DNA from: Ideonella sp.
GTDB taxonomy: Bacteria > Pseudomonadota > Gammaproteobacteria > Burkholderiales > Burkholderiaceae_C
Reading direction: 5' to 3'
DNA length: 64,000 nucleotides
Assembly (NCBI RefSeq): GCF_016702655.1
Contig: NZ_JADJDO010000013.1
Span: 129,067 to 193,066, forward strand
Shown: piece after piece, positions 7,910 to 16,261 of the stretch
How positions within the stretch are numbered: the stretch's first letter is position 1
Layout: the number at the start of each line of letters is the position of its first letter
Translations under genes and position numbers: made by a program
The notes under the pieces: model-generated
What the model was told of the DNA's origin: nothing
Databases searched by the model: none
Seen by the model: the letters and a program-made list of their open reading frames with translations, nothing else

Positions 7910-9843
7910 GCCGAGCCTCCGGTGCCGAAGTTCCACGAGCGCTCGAGCTTCGCGAACTCGCCGCGCAGCGCCTGCGTCAGCAGCGCGTCGTCGATTGCCT
8001 GGCCGCGCGCAGCGGCGGCAAACGCCGCCTGCAAGGCCGCGGCGCGGATGTGGCCGCCCGCGAGCGGCGCACGCGCGAGCGCGGCGAAGTCGATCTGCGC
8101 CCGCGGCGCCCGCTCGGGCAGCTGCAGCCGCCAGAGGCGCTGGCGCATCGCCTCGTCGGGGAAGGGGAACTGCACGACGAAGCGGATGCGGCGCATGAAG
8201 GCCTTGTCGAGCGAGCTCTTCAGATTGGTGGTCAGGATCGCGAGGCCGCGATAGGCCTCGATGCGCTGCAGCAGGTAGGCGATCTCGATGTTGGCGTAGC
8301 GGTCGTGACTGTCCTTGACCTCGCTGCGCTTGCCGAACAGGGCGTCGGCCTCGTCGAACAGCAGCACCGCGCCGCTCGCCTCGGCGGCGTCGAACACGCG
8401 CGCGAGGTTCTTCTCGGTCTCGCCGATGTACTTGCTCACCGTGCTGGCAAGGTCGATGCGGTAGAGGTCGAGCCGCGCCTCGTTGGCGATCGCCTCGGCC
8501 GCCATCGTCTTGCCGGTGCCCGATTCGCCGGCGAAGAGCGCGGCGATGCCGAGGCCGCGCGCGCCGCGCGCGCCGAAGCCCCAGTCCTCGTGCACCGTGT
8601 GCCTGTGCCTGAGCTGCTCGGCGATCGCGCGCAGCTGCTCGAGCTGCGCGGCGGGCAACACGAGGTCGGCAAAGCGCGTGTCGGCGGCGATTCGCTGGGC
8701 GAGCGCCTCGAGCCCGCCGCGCGCCGCTTCGCGCAGCGCGTCCCACAACGCATCGGCGTAGGCCGCGCCGTCGGCGCGCGGATCGGCGCACAGCGCGGCG
8801 GCGGCGCGCGCCTCCTGCAGCAGCGCGGCGTCGACGCGAAACTGCTGCAGCGCCGGGCGCAGGAGCGCGCCATCGGCAGCAAATGCCGCGCCGGCGGCAG
8901 CAGGCGCCGCGCACTCGACGACGACGAACGCACGCTGCACCGCCTCGCGCAGGCGCGCGCGATCGATCGGATCGGCCGCGATCACCGCGGCGCCGCGCAG
9001 CCGGTCGACGACGCCTGCCAGCCGCGGCCGGGCGTCGGTCCCGTCGCCCCAGATCAGCGGAACGGCGCCCGACAGCAGCGCCTCGCGGTCCAGGCGGCGT
9101 GCCAGGTCGTCGGCCTCGGCGGCTTCGTGCGGCAGGTCGGCGATCGCGACTGGCAGCACGCCGGCGCCGCTCGCGCGCAAGCCGGCCAGCGCGGTATCGC
9201 GCAGCACGGCCGGCGCGCGCGTGCTGCCGCCGTGCGCCGTGACGAGCACCAGCGGCGCAGGCCCGCTCGCGGCAAGCGCCGCGGCGACGGCTGCGCTGCC
9301 CGCGGCGTCGGCGGCCGCCGGCTCGGCGGCACGCCGGATCAGTGGCCGCAGGCGCTCGTCCAGCGCGGCGACGCCGGTCAGCGCATGGAGCGCGCGCTCG
9401 TCGATCGAGAGCGCCGCGTGTGCCGGCGACGCGCCGGCGCCGAGTTCGAGCAGCCGCCACTGGCGCAACGGTGCAAGCGGGGACAGTGCGTCCCAATGCG
9501 GCGCGTCGAGCAGCGACAGCGCGAGCGAGAAGGTCAGCGGCGCGCCGATCAGTTCGCGCAGGCCGCGATCGAGCTCCACGCCCGCGGCCAACAACAGCAG
9601 TTCGCGCTCGAAGCGCGACAGGCCGAAGATGCGCGCGACGCGTTCGAGTGCCGGCGGCGCGGCCGCGTCGGCCGGCCAGGGTTCGGCGTGGGCCGCGCGC
9701 GGCGTCGTGTCGCCGCCGGATTGCAGGCGCGCCTGGATCTCGCCGCGCAGGCGCGCCAGTTCGGCGGCGAGCCAGCGCTGGTTGAGTTCGCTCCAGTCGG
9801 CAGCGTCGGCCGGCGCGAAGCTGGCCTCGGAGCGCGCGTTCAT
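7906..9843 (-). CDS. eCIS AAA+ ATPase (Afp15/Pvc15-like)
   Basis: The 645-aa protein has a long N-terminal helical domain and one AAA+ module near the C-terminus. It has Walker A GESGTGKT at about 438-445, Walker B VLLFDEADALFGKRSE at about 493-508, sensor 1 AILTTNL, and an arginine-finger region FMRRIRFVVQFPFPD. This layout is that of the ATPases found in nearly all eCIS operons, which are needed for particle assembly or cargo loading. Start ATG 9843 (MNARSEASF) overlaps the DUF4255 stop as ATGA. The longer open frame upstream is antisense-style Arg-rich sequence and was rejected. Confidence 0.92.
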   Translation of the reverse strand: MNARSEASFAPADAADWSELNQRWLAAELARLRGEIQARLQSGGDTTPRAAHAEPWPADAAAPPALERVARIFGLSRFERELLLLAAGVELDRGLRELIGAPLTFSLALSLLDAPHWDALSPLAPLRQWRLLELGAGASPAHAALSIDERALHALTGVAALDERLRPLIRRAAEPAAADAAGSAAVAAALAASGPAPLVLVTAHGGSTRAPAVLRDTALAGLRASGAGVLPVAIADLPHEAAEADDLARRLDREALLSGAVPLIWGDGTDARPRLAGVVDRLRGAAVIAADPIDRARLREAVQRAFVVVECAAPAAAGAAFAADGALLRPALQQFRVDAALLQEARAAAALCADPRADGAAYADALWDALREAARGGLEALAQRIAADTRFADLVLPAAQLEQLRAIAEQLRHRHTVHEDWGFGARGARGLGIAALFAGESGTGKTMAAEAIANEARLDLYRIDLASTVSKYIGETEKNLARVFDAAEASGAVLLFDEADALFGKRSEVKDSHDRYANIEIAYLLQRIEAYRGLAILTTNLKSSLDKAFMRRIRFVVQFPFPDEAMRQRLWRLQLPERAPRAQIDFAALARAPLAGGHIRAAALQAAFAAAARGQAIDDALLTQALRGEFAKLERSWNFGTGGSA

Positions 9844-11183
9844 GCCGGCACCGTGACCTGATACGCCGGGTCGAAGCTCGGCGGCGACGTGGACTTGTCG
9901 ACGAGCAGCGAATCGACGCCGTCGACGCGCAGGCGCAGCCACTGGGCGCCGGGGCTAAGCGTGCCCGGGAACTCGAAGTCGAGCGGATCGGTCGCGAGCG
10001 TGCGCCGCGCCGCGACTGCCGTGTTCGTGCCCAGCGCCAGCACCGCCGCCTGCTCGGGCCGCACCTCGGGCCGGCTGAACAGCCGCACCGTGACGCGCGC
10101 CGGGCCGGCCACGCGCTGGATGGCTATCGCCGCGAGGCCGAGCACTGCGTCGGCGGCGATCACCGGGTCGGGCGCGACGAGCAGCGGCAGCGCGTTCGTC
10201 TCGCGCTCGAGCAGTTCGCCCGGCGGCGTGAGGGCAAGGCTTGCCTGCATCAGCCCGGCCGGCAGGCCGGTCTGTGCGGCAGCGCCGGCGGGCAGCGTGA
10301 AGCTTGCGCTCGTGCCACCTGGTGCGACGACCGCAGCGACCTCGAGCGGCGCGGCGAGCAGGCGGTGGCGGAGCCGCGCGCGCACGCCGCTGCCTTCGAG
10401 CCGCACGCCGGCGAGCGTGATCACGTTGCCCGCGAGGGCCACGCTCTGCCGGTTGGGCGGCGTGATCGAGAGGATCGTCGGCCCGGGCGGGAGCATGTCG
10501 GGCTGCACGACGACGCCGCGGTCGCGCCCGGTGGCCAGGTCGGCCGGCCCGCGCGAGAGCACCGGCAGCGGCGAGCGCGCCGGCCGCGTGCCCTCGATCA
10601 GCACGACGCTGACCTGGTACGCGGCCGACGGCCGGTAATGCGATTGCGACGCCGACCAGAGCTTGCTCATCTCGTCGGTGTTGAGCGGCAGCGGCGTGAT
10701 GCGCACCGCCTCGATCTGGTCAGCGAGGTCGCTCGCCGCGAGTGCCTGGAACGCGGGCGGCAGCATCGAGATGTCGAGCGGGCTCGGGTCGAGCGCGCGC
10801 CGGATCGCCGCGCGGTCGAGCACCGGCCGCTCGTGCAGCAGGTGCATCGCGTAGCCGAGCAGGATCTCTGTCTGGAAGTCCGACGCGCCGTAGGCGGTGA
10901 CGAGGTAGTGCAGGTCGAGCGCGAGCGGCGCGTTGCTGACGCGCTCGCCGGTCGAAGCGCTGCGCGACGGCAGGTCGCGGTTGCGCCAGGCCGCGTTGGG
11001 CAGCGCAAGGTACATGAAGAGGTTCAGGCGCGGCGCGAAGTTCGCTTCGTCGACATCGACGCGGTCGGGCGCGACGGCGCTGACCGTGACCGGCCCGAGC
11101 ATGCCGCTCACGTCGACGAGCCCGTTGTCGAGCAGGTTGCGCAGTACCGCGCTGACCGCGCCGATGGCCAGCGGCGAACTCAT
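9840..11183 (-). CDS. eCIS cap/terminator protein, DUF4255 family with C-terminal Ig-like part
   Basis: The 447-aa protein begins MSSPLAIGAVSAVLRNLLDNGLVD and continues with NLFMYLALPNAAWRN and LALDLHYLVTAYGASDFQTEILLGYAMHLLHE. Those blocks define DUF4255, the N-terminal domain of Pvc16-type cap proteins that close the distal end of the tube and sheath. Residues from about 230 on are beta-rich with ITLAGVRLEGSG-type strands like IPT/TIG domains, an addition seen in several eCIS lineages. Start ATG 11183 and the stop at 9840 both overlap the neighbouring genes by 4 bp. Confidence 0.85.
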   Translation of the reverse strand: MSSPLAIGAVSAVLRNLLDNGLVDVSGMLGPVTVSAVAPDRVDVDEANFAPRLNLFMYLALPNAAWRNRDLPSRSASTGERVSNAPLALDLHYLVTAYGASDFQTEILLGYAMHLLHERPVLDRAAIRRALDPSPLDISMLPPAFQALAASDLADQIEAVRITPLPLNTDEMSKLWSASQSHYRPSAAYQVSVVLIEGTRPARSPLPVLSRGPADLATGRDRGVVVQPDMLPPGPTILSITPPNRQSVALAGNVITLAGVRLEGSGVRARLRHRLLAAPLEVAAVVAPGGTSASFTLPAGAAAQTGLPAGLMQASLALTPPGELLERETNALPLLVAPDPVIAADAVLGLAAIAIQRVAGPARVTVRLFSRPEVRPEQAAVLALGTNTAVAARRTLATDPLDFEFPGTLSPGAQWLRLRVDGVDSLLVDKSTSPPSFDPAYQVTVPA

Positions 11184-11884
11184 GCCCGACCCCCGCCGCG
11201 CAGATAGTCCGCCAGCGGTGCGACCGCGCCGCTCGGGCGCGGCCGGCGCTCGCTTTGCGCGGTTGGCGCGCTCGCGGCCGGCAGGCGCACGTCGATGCGG
11301 TCTATGGTCACGTGCACGATGGGCGGCGCGCCGCCTGCCGGCGGGCGGCGCTCGGCGAGCGCGTCGAGGCGCAGCGGCCCATCGTGCGGTACGTGGGCGG
11401 ACACGGGTCCCGCCGATGGCGGGAGGCTTGGCGCTGCGGGCAGCTTCGGCTCGACGGGTACGACAGCGCGCGCCGGGTCAGCCTCGGGCGGCACGGCCCG
11501 GTCGAGCGGCGCGCTGCGCGGCGTGATCGATTCGGCCTGCTGCCGCGCCGAGGGCGCCGCCGGGTACGGTACGCGATCCGGCAGCCGGGCGGTGGCCACG
11601 AAACCGACGTGCGCTGCCACGGCCGGTGTCGGCGCCGGGGCCCGAACGGCGTGGGCCGGCGGCGGATCGGGGTCGCTGCGGGCGAGGAGATCGAGCGGGC
11701 CGGGCTGCCGGCGGGCCGGCACGCGCACCGCTGCGACACGCAGTGGCGCGACGGTGTCGACGGGCGCGGTCGCTTCGGCGTCGACCAACGGGGCCGCCGG
11801 CTCTAGCCAGCGCGGCGCGAGGTCCAGGCGCGCGGCGCCCGGAGCCGCGCTGCGGCCGGGGTCGAGGCGGCGCAGGAAATCCAT
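11180..11884 (-). CDS. proline/alanine-rich eCIS-locus protein of unknown function
   Basis: The 234-aa protein is low-complexity. It has a short start MDFLRRLDPGRSAAPGAARLDL, then a long Pro/Ala/Arg-rich linker, then a small conserved-looking tail IVHVTIDRIDVRLPAA near the C-terminus. The VTIDRIDV tail is common in small proteins encoded beside eCIS cap genes. The gene begins 4 bp after the chaperone stop and its stop overlaps the cap start by 4 bp, so it is in the operon. No domain is recognised; a tether or assembly scaffold is a guess. Confidence 0.6.
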   Translation of the reverse strand: MDFLRRLDPGRSAAPGAARLDLAPRWLEPAAPLVDAEATAPVDTVAPLRVAAVRVPARRQPGPLDLLARSDPDPPPAHAVRAPAPTPAVAAHVGFVATARLPDRVPYPAAPSARQQAESITPRSAPLDRAVPPEADPARAVVPVEPKLPAAPSLPPSAGPVSAHVPHDGPLRLDALAERRPPAGGAPPIVHVTIDRIDVRLPAASAPTAQSERRPRPSGAVAPLADYLRGGGRA

Positions 11885-11888
11885 CGTG

Positions 11889-12605
11889 CTACTGCGCCCG
11901 CGCAAGCTGCAGGTAGGCGCGCCTGCGCGCCGGGCTCAGCGCGAGAATCTCGCCTTCGGTCCAACCGTGGCGTTGCGCGAGCGTGTCGATGTCGACGAGC
12001 AGGCGTTCGGCGTCGCCCTGCAGCCGCGACCACAGCGCGGCGGCGGCATCGAAGGGCGCGCTCCAGGCGTTGCCGCACGCCGGGCAGACCACGTCGAACG
12101 CGACGCAGGCCGCCGGGTCGAGCGCATCCATCGCGTCGGACAGCGCGGCAAGCAGGTCGGGCGGCAGCGCATCGACCGGCCGCGGCGCGCCGTCGTCCGA
12201 CGCCTGCTCGACGCAGCGGGCGAGCAGGTGCGGGACGAAGTCGTCGGCACGGGCCGCTTCGATCAAGTCAGCGGGGGCGGGCAGGCGAAACGCCACGCGC
12301 CAGCTGCCGTGCATGAGCGTGTGCAGGCCGCCGTCGTCGGCGCTCAACCGGCCGGCGAGGGCGCGCAGGTCTACCTCGAACGAGGCCTCGTCGCCGCACG
12401 CCGGGCAGCGGCTGCGCAGCGCGGCGCGGCGGCCGAGTTCGGCGCCGAGGCGGTCGAGCAGGCGCAGCCGTTGCGCGCCGACGGTGGGCGGCGCCAACGC
12501 GGCCCCGCCGCGCGCGAGCAGCGCCTCGCGCTCGAGGGTGCCCAGCGGCAGCGCCTGCTCCCACAGCGAGAGCAGCGCGTGCCCGTCGGAGAGGGCGGCG
12601 AGCAT
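11889..12605 (-). CDS. putative baseplate hub assembly chaperone (T4 gp26-like), zinc-binding
   Basis: The 238-aa protein has two zinc knuckles, CPACGDEASFEVD and CPACGNAWSAPFD, separated by about 100 residues, in a helical background (LLDRLGAELGRRAALRSRCPACG). This arrangement is typical of the T4-type baseplate hub assembly chaperones annotated in eCIS operons just after the tube gene. It lies 18 bp downstream of the tube gene. The four Cys pairs would hold one or two zinc ions. The general call is likely; the exact chaperone role is by analogy only. Confidence 0.7.
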   Translation of the reverse strand: MLAALSDGHALLSLWEQALPLGTLEREALLARGGAALAPPTVGAQRLRLLDRLGAELGRRAALRSRCPACGDEASFEVDLRALAGRLSADDGGLHTLMHGSWRVAFRLPAPADLIEAARADDFVPHLLARCVEQASDDGAPRPVDALPPDLLAALSDAMDALDPAACVAFDVVCPACGNAWSAPFDAAAALWSRLQGDAERLLVDIDTLAQRHGWTEGEILALSPARRRAYLQLARAQ

Positions 12606-12623
12606 GGTCGTGGCGATGCGGGC

Positions 12624-13148
12624 TCAGGCCGGCTCGGTAAACGTCGGCTCGGCCGGCTCCTGCACGTCGTAGTCGCGCTCCCAGCCCTCGTTCTCGAGCT
12701 TGAGCGTCTGGATCAGGACCGCGTTGGCATTCGCGTCGAGGTCGGCCTGGGCCTGGAACTCGCTGACCCAGCAGCGAAACAGCTTGTACGCGAGGACGAC
12801 CTGGCCCGCTTCGTTGCAGGCCTCGATGATGATGTCCTTGCGGAAGTCCTTCAGGCTGACCTCGGCACCGAGGCCCGAGCCGAAATTCCAGACCTTGTTG
12901 GCCCACTGCTCGAAGGCGGTGTCGTGCGTGACGCCGCGTTCGAGCGTGACCGCTTCGTACTTGGTGCGCCCGGGGCTCTTGCGCGAGGTGCTCGGGTCGC
13001 CGCCTTCGCGGTGCTCGACGACCTCGGTGCTGCGCTTGAGCGCGCCTACCTTGCTCACGCCGGCGACGTAGCGGCCGTCCCACTTGACGCGGAATTTGAA
13101 GTTCTTGTAGGGGTCGAAGCGCGACGCGTTGACGCTGAACTGGGCCAT
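12624..13148 (-). CDS. eCIS inner tube protein (T4 gp19 / Hcp-like fold)
   Basis: The 174-aa protein matches gp19-family tube subunits: NFKFRVKWDGRYVAGVSKV, the TEVVEHREGGDPSTSRKSPG loop, YEAVTLERGVTHDTAFEQWA, and the C-terminal LKLENEGWERD strand. Stacked hexamers of this protein form the hollow needle inside the sheath. Only one tube gene is visible, where Afp/PVC loci have two or three. It follows the sheath gene after 16 bp. The ATG at 13148 is the only sensible start. Confidence 0.93.
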   Translation of the reverse strand: MAQFSVNASRFDPYKNFKFRVKWDGRYVAGVSKVGALKRSTEVVEHREGGDPSTSRKSPGRTKYEAVTLERGVTHDTAFEQWANKVWNFGSGLGAEVSLKDFRKDIIIEACNEAGQVVLAYKLFRCWVSEFQAQADLDANANAVLIQTLKLENEGWERDYDVQEPAEPTFTEPA

Positions 13149-13164
13149 CTCATGTGCTCCTTTG

Positions 13165-14736
13165 CTACGCCGCCGTCTGGCCGGCCATCTGCTGCAGCTT
13201 CACGATCACGAACTCGGCCGGCTTCAAGGGCGCGAAGCCGACCACGATGTTGACGATGCCGAGGTTGATGTCGTTCTGCGTCGTGCTCTCGCCATCGCAC
13301 TTGACGAAGTAGGCGTCGCGCGGGCTGGTGCCCTGGAACGCGCCCTGGCGGAACAGGTTGTTCATGAATGCGCCGACGTTCAAGCGGATCTGCGCCCACA
13401 GCGGTTCGTCGTTGGGCTCGAAGACCACCCACTGCGTGCCGCGGTAAAGGCTTTCCTCGAGAAAGAGCGCGGTGCGGCGCACGGCGAGGTACTTCCACTC
13501 CGACGCCAGCTGATCCGCGCCGCGCAGCGTTCGCCCGCCCCAGACCACGCGCCCGGCGACCGGGAACTCGCGCAGGCAGTTGATCCCCTGCGGGTTGAGC
13601 GTGCCGTTCTCGAGGTCGGTCAGGCGCGCGGCGAGGCCTGCGGCGCCGTTGAGCGTGGCGTCCAGGCCGGCGGGCGTCTTCCACACGCCGCGGCTGGCGT
13701 CGGTGCGCGCCAGCACGCCGGCTACCGCGCCGCACGGTGCATAGGCCTCGACGCGGTTCTCGCGCAGCGGGTTCGGCGCGAGGATGCGCGGGAAGTAGAA
13801 CGCTGCGTTCTCGCTGCGCGTGAGCGCGTTGGCGAACGTCGTCGCCTCGGCGACGGTGTCGGTCGCGGCGGGCGGATCGACGAGCAGCATCGCGCGCCGT
13901 CGCGCGCAATAGGTCAGTGCGTTGGCCAGGTCGACGGCGTCGACGTCGTCGGTTGGCGAGTAGGGCGGCAGGCACAGGATGTTGAACAGGTCGGCATGCT
14001 CGAGCGCGAAGATGCCGGCACGGTCCGCCTCGAGCGACGCGCCGGTGACGACCTCGGCCGACGTGACCGCATCGCCATCGGCCGTGTCCGGCAGGACCGA
14101 CGCGTCGGCGAAGGCGATCGGCGTCGCCGGCACGGTGATCGCGGGGCGCGTTCCCGCGCCCGAGACGACGCGTGCCAGCATGCTGCTCGAAGCCAGCACG
14201 CTCGTCACGAAGCGCGGGCTCGCGCTGTCGGCCGAGAGGTTGAAGTAGGTCTCGCGCGCGCCGGTGCCGAGGTGGGTCAGCGTCAGATTGAAGAGCGGCG
14301 CGGCGAGCGTCGTGCCGCCGGCGCCGGCGAAGTCGACCGCGGCGCGCAGTTGGGTCGCCCAGGTGCCTGGGTCGGGCAGCGAGTCGCCCGTGATCGACGT
14401 CCCGGCTTCGAGCACGAGGTCCCCGCCGCCGCCGTCGTGCGGCAGCGTGGCGGTGCAGGTCGCGGCGTTGTCGGCGGCAACGCGCACGACGAGCAGGTCG
14501 CTGCCGCCGTTCTGGAAGCAGTGCAGCGCGGCGAAGGTCAGCGGTGCGTCGTCCCACAGGCCGCCGAACACGCGCTCGAACTCGCCGAAGCTGAACACCC
14601 GCACCGGCCGGTTCAACGGGCCGCGGCGCGTTCGGCCGACCATCGCGGTGATCGACGTCGCGACCCCGGCAATGGTGCGGACGCCGCTCGGAATCTCCTC
14701 GATGTAGACGCCGGGATAACTGAGGACTGCGGCCAT
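13165..14736 (-). CDS. eCIS contractile sheath protein
   Basis: The 523-aa protein begins MAAVLSYPGVYIEEIPSGVRTIAGVATSITAMVG, the classic phage/eCIS sheath N-terminus. It ends with the conserved core domain NVGAFMNNLFRQGAFQG, YFVKCD and INLGIVNIVVGFAPLKPAEFVIVKL. The last strands hand over to the neighbouring subunit in the contracted lattice. Single-gene sheaths exist in several eCIS lineages, while Afp has three. It lies 27 bp after the small first gene and is followed by the tube gene, the universal order. Length and motifs are normal. Confidence 0.95.
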   Translation of the reverse strand: MAAVLSYPGVYIEEIPSGVRTIAGVATSITAMVGRTRRGPLNRPVRVFSFGEFERVFGGLWDDAPLTFAALHCFQNGGSDLLVVRVAADNAATCTATLPHDGGGGDLVLEAGTSITGDSLPDPGTWATQLRAAVDFAGAGGTTLAAPLFNLTLTHLGTGARETYFNLSADSASPRFVTSVLASSSMLARVVSGAGTRPAITVPATPIAFADASVLPDTADGDAVTSAEVVTGASLEADRAGIFALEHADLFNILCLPPYSPTDDVDAVDLANALTYCARRRAMLLVDPPAATDTVAEATTFANALTRSENAAFYFPRILAPNPLRENRVEAYAPCGAVAGVLARTDASRGVWKTPAGLDATLNGAAGLAARLTDLENGTLNPQGINCLREFPVAGRVVWGGRTLRGADQLASEWKYLAVRRTALFLEESLYRGTQWVVFEPNDEPLWAQIRLNVGAFMNNLFRQGAFQGTSPRDAYFVKCDGESTTQNDINLGIVNIVVGFAPLKPAEFVIVKLQQMAGQTAA

Positions 14737-14763
14737 CGTGGGCTCCTGGTTCGGGTGGGCGGG

Positions 14764-15024
14764 TCAGTGAAGAAGGCGATGCGGTGCCAGCGGTGGCGCC
14801 ATGCCGGCGTACCACTCGGTTCCGTCGGCGAGCCGTTCGCGGCGCAGCGCTCCGCTGTCGACGAGGTGATCGAGTGCCACGCGGACCTGCTCGACGCTGT
14901 ACGCGCCGTCGTCGCCCACCCACCAGCGCGCGACGCCGGCCAGCGAATCGGCGGCCTGCGGATGGCGGGCGAGATAGGCGAGCAGCGCCATCTCGACGGG
15001 TGGGCAAGGATCTTGCGCGGTCAT
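14764..15024 (-). CDS. small winged-helix-like protein, first gene of the eCIS operon
   Basis: The 86-aa product from ATG 15024 (MTAQDPCPPVEMALLAYLARH) is mostly helical and ends in a turn-strand pattern (VEQVRVALDHLVDSGALRRERLADGTEWY). This is how the recognition helix and wing of a winged-helix domain usually look. An in-frame ATG at 15042 would add six residues, but it lies only about 2 nt from the predicted transcription start, so 15024 is preferred. As the promoter-proximal gene it might be an autoregulator or an assembly protein. The function is not established. Confidence 0.55.
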   Translation of the reverse strand: MTAQDPCPPVEMALLAYLARHPQAADSLAGVARWWVGDDGAYSVEQVRVALDHLVDSGALRRERLADGTEWYAGMAPPLAPHRLLH

Positions 15025-15054
15025 CGCTCGTGAACTGGGCATCGCCACACCAGA

Positions 15055-15070
15055 TGCAATCCGCGTGCCC
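15055..15070 (-). promoter_or_regulatory. sigma-54 (RpoN) promoter of the eCIS operon
   Basis: On the minus strand the sequence is GGGCACGCGGATTGCA. Against the RpoN consensus TGGCACG-N4-TTGCA it matches 6 of 7 at the -24 block and 5 of 5 at the -12 block, with exactly 10 nt between the invariant GG and GC. The inferred start of transcription is near 15044, about 20 nt before the first gene's ATG. An RpoN activator gene lies immediately upstream. Confidence 0.8.
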
Positions 15071-15122
15071 ACGGCGTCGGCGCGCCAAGTCGTTGATTCC
15101 GTGTGCGCTCGCCAAGCTGGGC

Positions 15123-15160
15123 GGGTCGAACCTGACCCGGCGCCGGGTGCGGCGCGACCC
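15123..15160 (-). promoter_or_regulatory. putative upstream activator sites: two 16-bp dyads
   Basis: Two similar dyads read GGGTCGAACCTGACCC (15123-15138) and GGGTGCGGCGCGACCC (15145-15160). Both start GGGT and end ACCC. Their centres are 22 bp apart, two helical turns, and they lie about 80-116 bp upstream of the predicted sigma-54 start site. That is the usual place for enhancer elements of RpoN activators. They lie just after the end of the activator gene. The protein that binds them is inferred. Confidence 0.55.
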
Positions 15161-15166
15161 ACTGCA

Positions 15167-16189
15167 TCAGGCCGGGCTGCGCTCGATCGCGTGCTTCTTG
15201 AGCAGCTTGCCGAGGGCGCGCCGCTCCATGCCGATGAGCTGCGCCGCGGCGCTGACGTTGCCGCGCGTCTGGCCCAGCGCACGCTGCAGGAAGTCGCGCT
15301 CGAAGGCCTGCATTGCCGCCAGCTTGGCCTCGCGGAAGCGCAGCGGGGCTGCTCCGGCAGCGCCCGGCGCCGCTGCGGCAGACATCGGTGCGGCACCAGG
15401 TGCCGTTTCACCCATCAATACGACACGATGAACCCAGTTCTCGAGCTCGCGGATGTTGCCGGGCCAGGGCTGCGCGACTATCCAGTCGAGCGTGGCGCCG
15501 GCCAGCCTGCTTTGCGCGAGCGCGTACTTGCGTGCATAGCGTTCGGCAAAGTGCTCGGCCAGCAACGCGCCGTCGCGGCCGCGCTGGCGCAGCGGCGGCA
15601 ACTCGACATGCAGCACCTTGAGGCGGTACAGCAAATCCTGGCGGAACGTGCCCGTGCCCACCAGCGCCTCGAGCGGGCGGTTGCTCGCCGCGATCAGGCG
15701 CACGTTGCCCTGCTGCTCGCGCGCGCTGCCCAGCGGGCGGAAGCACTGGTCCTGCAGGAAGCGCAGCAGCGCCACCTGCGCCTTCGGCGCGAGCGCATCC
15801 ACTTCGTCGAGGAAGAGCGTGCCGCCCTCGGCCTCGGCGACGAGACCGCGCCGGCGCTCGCGCGCATCGGTGAACGCTCCGCGCTCGTGGCCGAACAACT
15901 CGGATTCGAACAGCGTGTCGGGAAGCGCGCCGCAGTTCAGCGGCACGAAGGGCGCTGCGCTGCGCGCGCCGCCGTAGTGCACGGTGCGCGCGGCGACTTC
16001 CTTGCCCGAGCCGGTCTCGCCCTCGATCAGTACCGGTGCGTCGCTGAATGCTAGCCGGCGAAGGGTGGCCAGCGCGCGCAGGAACGGCGGCGACTCGCCG
16101 ATGATCCGAAACGGCAAGCCGTCGCGGACCTGCTCCGCAGCGGGCGGCACGGCCTCGGCAAGCCTCGGCGGGTGAAGGGGCTGGTTCAT
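15167..16189 (-). CDS. sigma-54-dependent transcriptional activator without a sensor domain (PspF-like)
   Basis: The 340-aa protein has almost no N-terminal domain (about 25 residues) before the AAA+ core. Walker A GETGSGKE is at 57-64, the sigma-54 contact loop reads GAFTDA at 104-109, and Walker B GGTLFLDEVD is at 122-131, followed by ASNRPL and DLLYRLKVLHVELPPLR. A Fis-type helix-turn-helix ends the protein (GNVSAAAQLIGMERRALGKLL). The loop normally reads GAFTGA, so the G-to-D change is notable. Without a receiver or GAF domain it must be controlled by a partner or by its own expression level. It sits directly upstream of the eCIS sigma-54 promoter and probably drives it. Confidence 0.9.
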   Translation of the reverse strand: MNQPLHPPRLAEAVPPAAEQVRDGLPFRIIGESPPFLRALATLRRLAFSDAPVLIEGETGSGKEVAARTVHYGGARSAAPFVPLNCGALPDTLFESELFGHERGAFTDARERRRGLVAEAEGGTLFLDEVDALAPKAQVALLRFLQDQCFRPLGSAREQQGNVRLIAASNRPLEALVGTGTFRQDLLYRLKVLHVELPPLRQRGRDGALLAEHFAERYARKYALAQSRLAGATLDWIVAQPWPGNIRELENWVHRVVLMGETAPGAAPMSAAAAPGAAGAAPLRFREAKLAAMQAFERDFLQRALGQTRGNVSAAAQLIGMERRALGKLLKKHAIERSPA

Positions 16190-16261
16190 GCACGGTTCGC
16201 GCAGCGCGCAGCGCGCCGCGAGCGAGACCGGACCGTCGCACCGGCGACAGCGGCTGAACAG

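Noticed and set aside
7372..9861. 829-aa plus-strand ORF opposite the eCIS ATPase
   Set aside because: The composition is typical antisense (RRAAQRL, RDREAAIGLD), with no domain, while the minus strand has Walker motifs.
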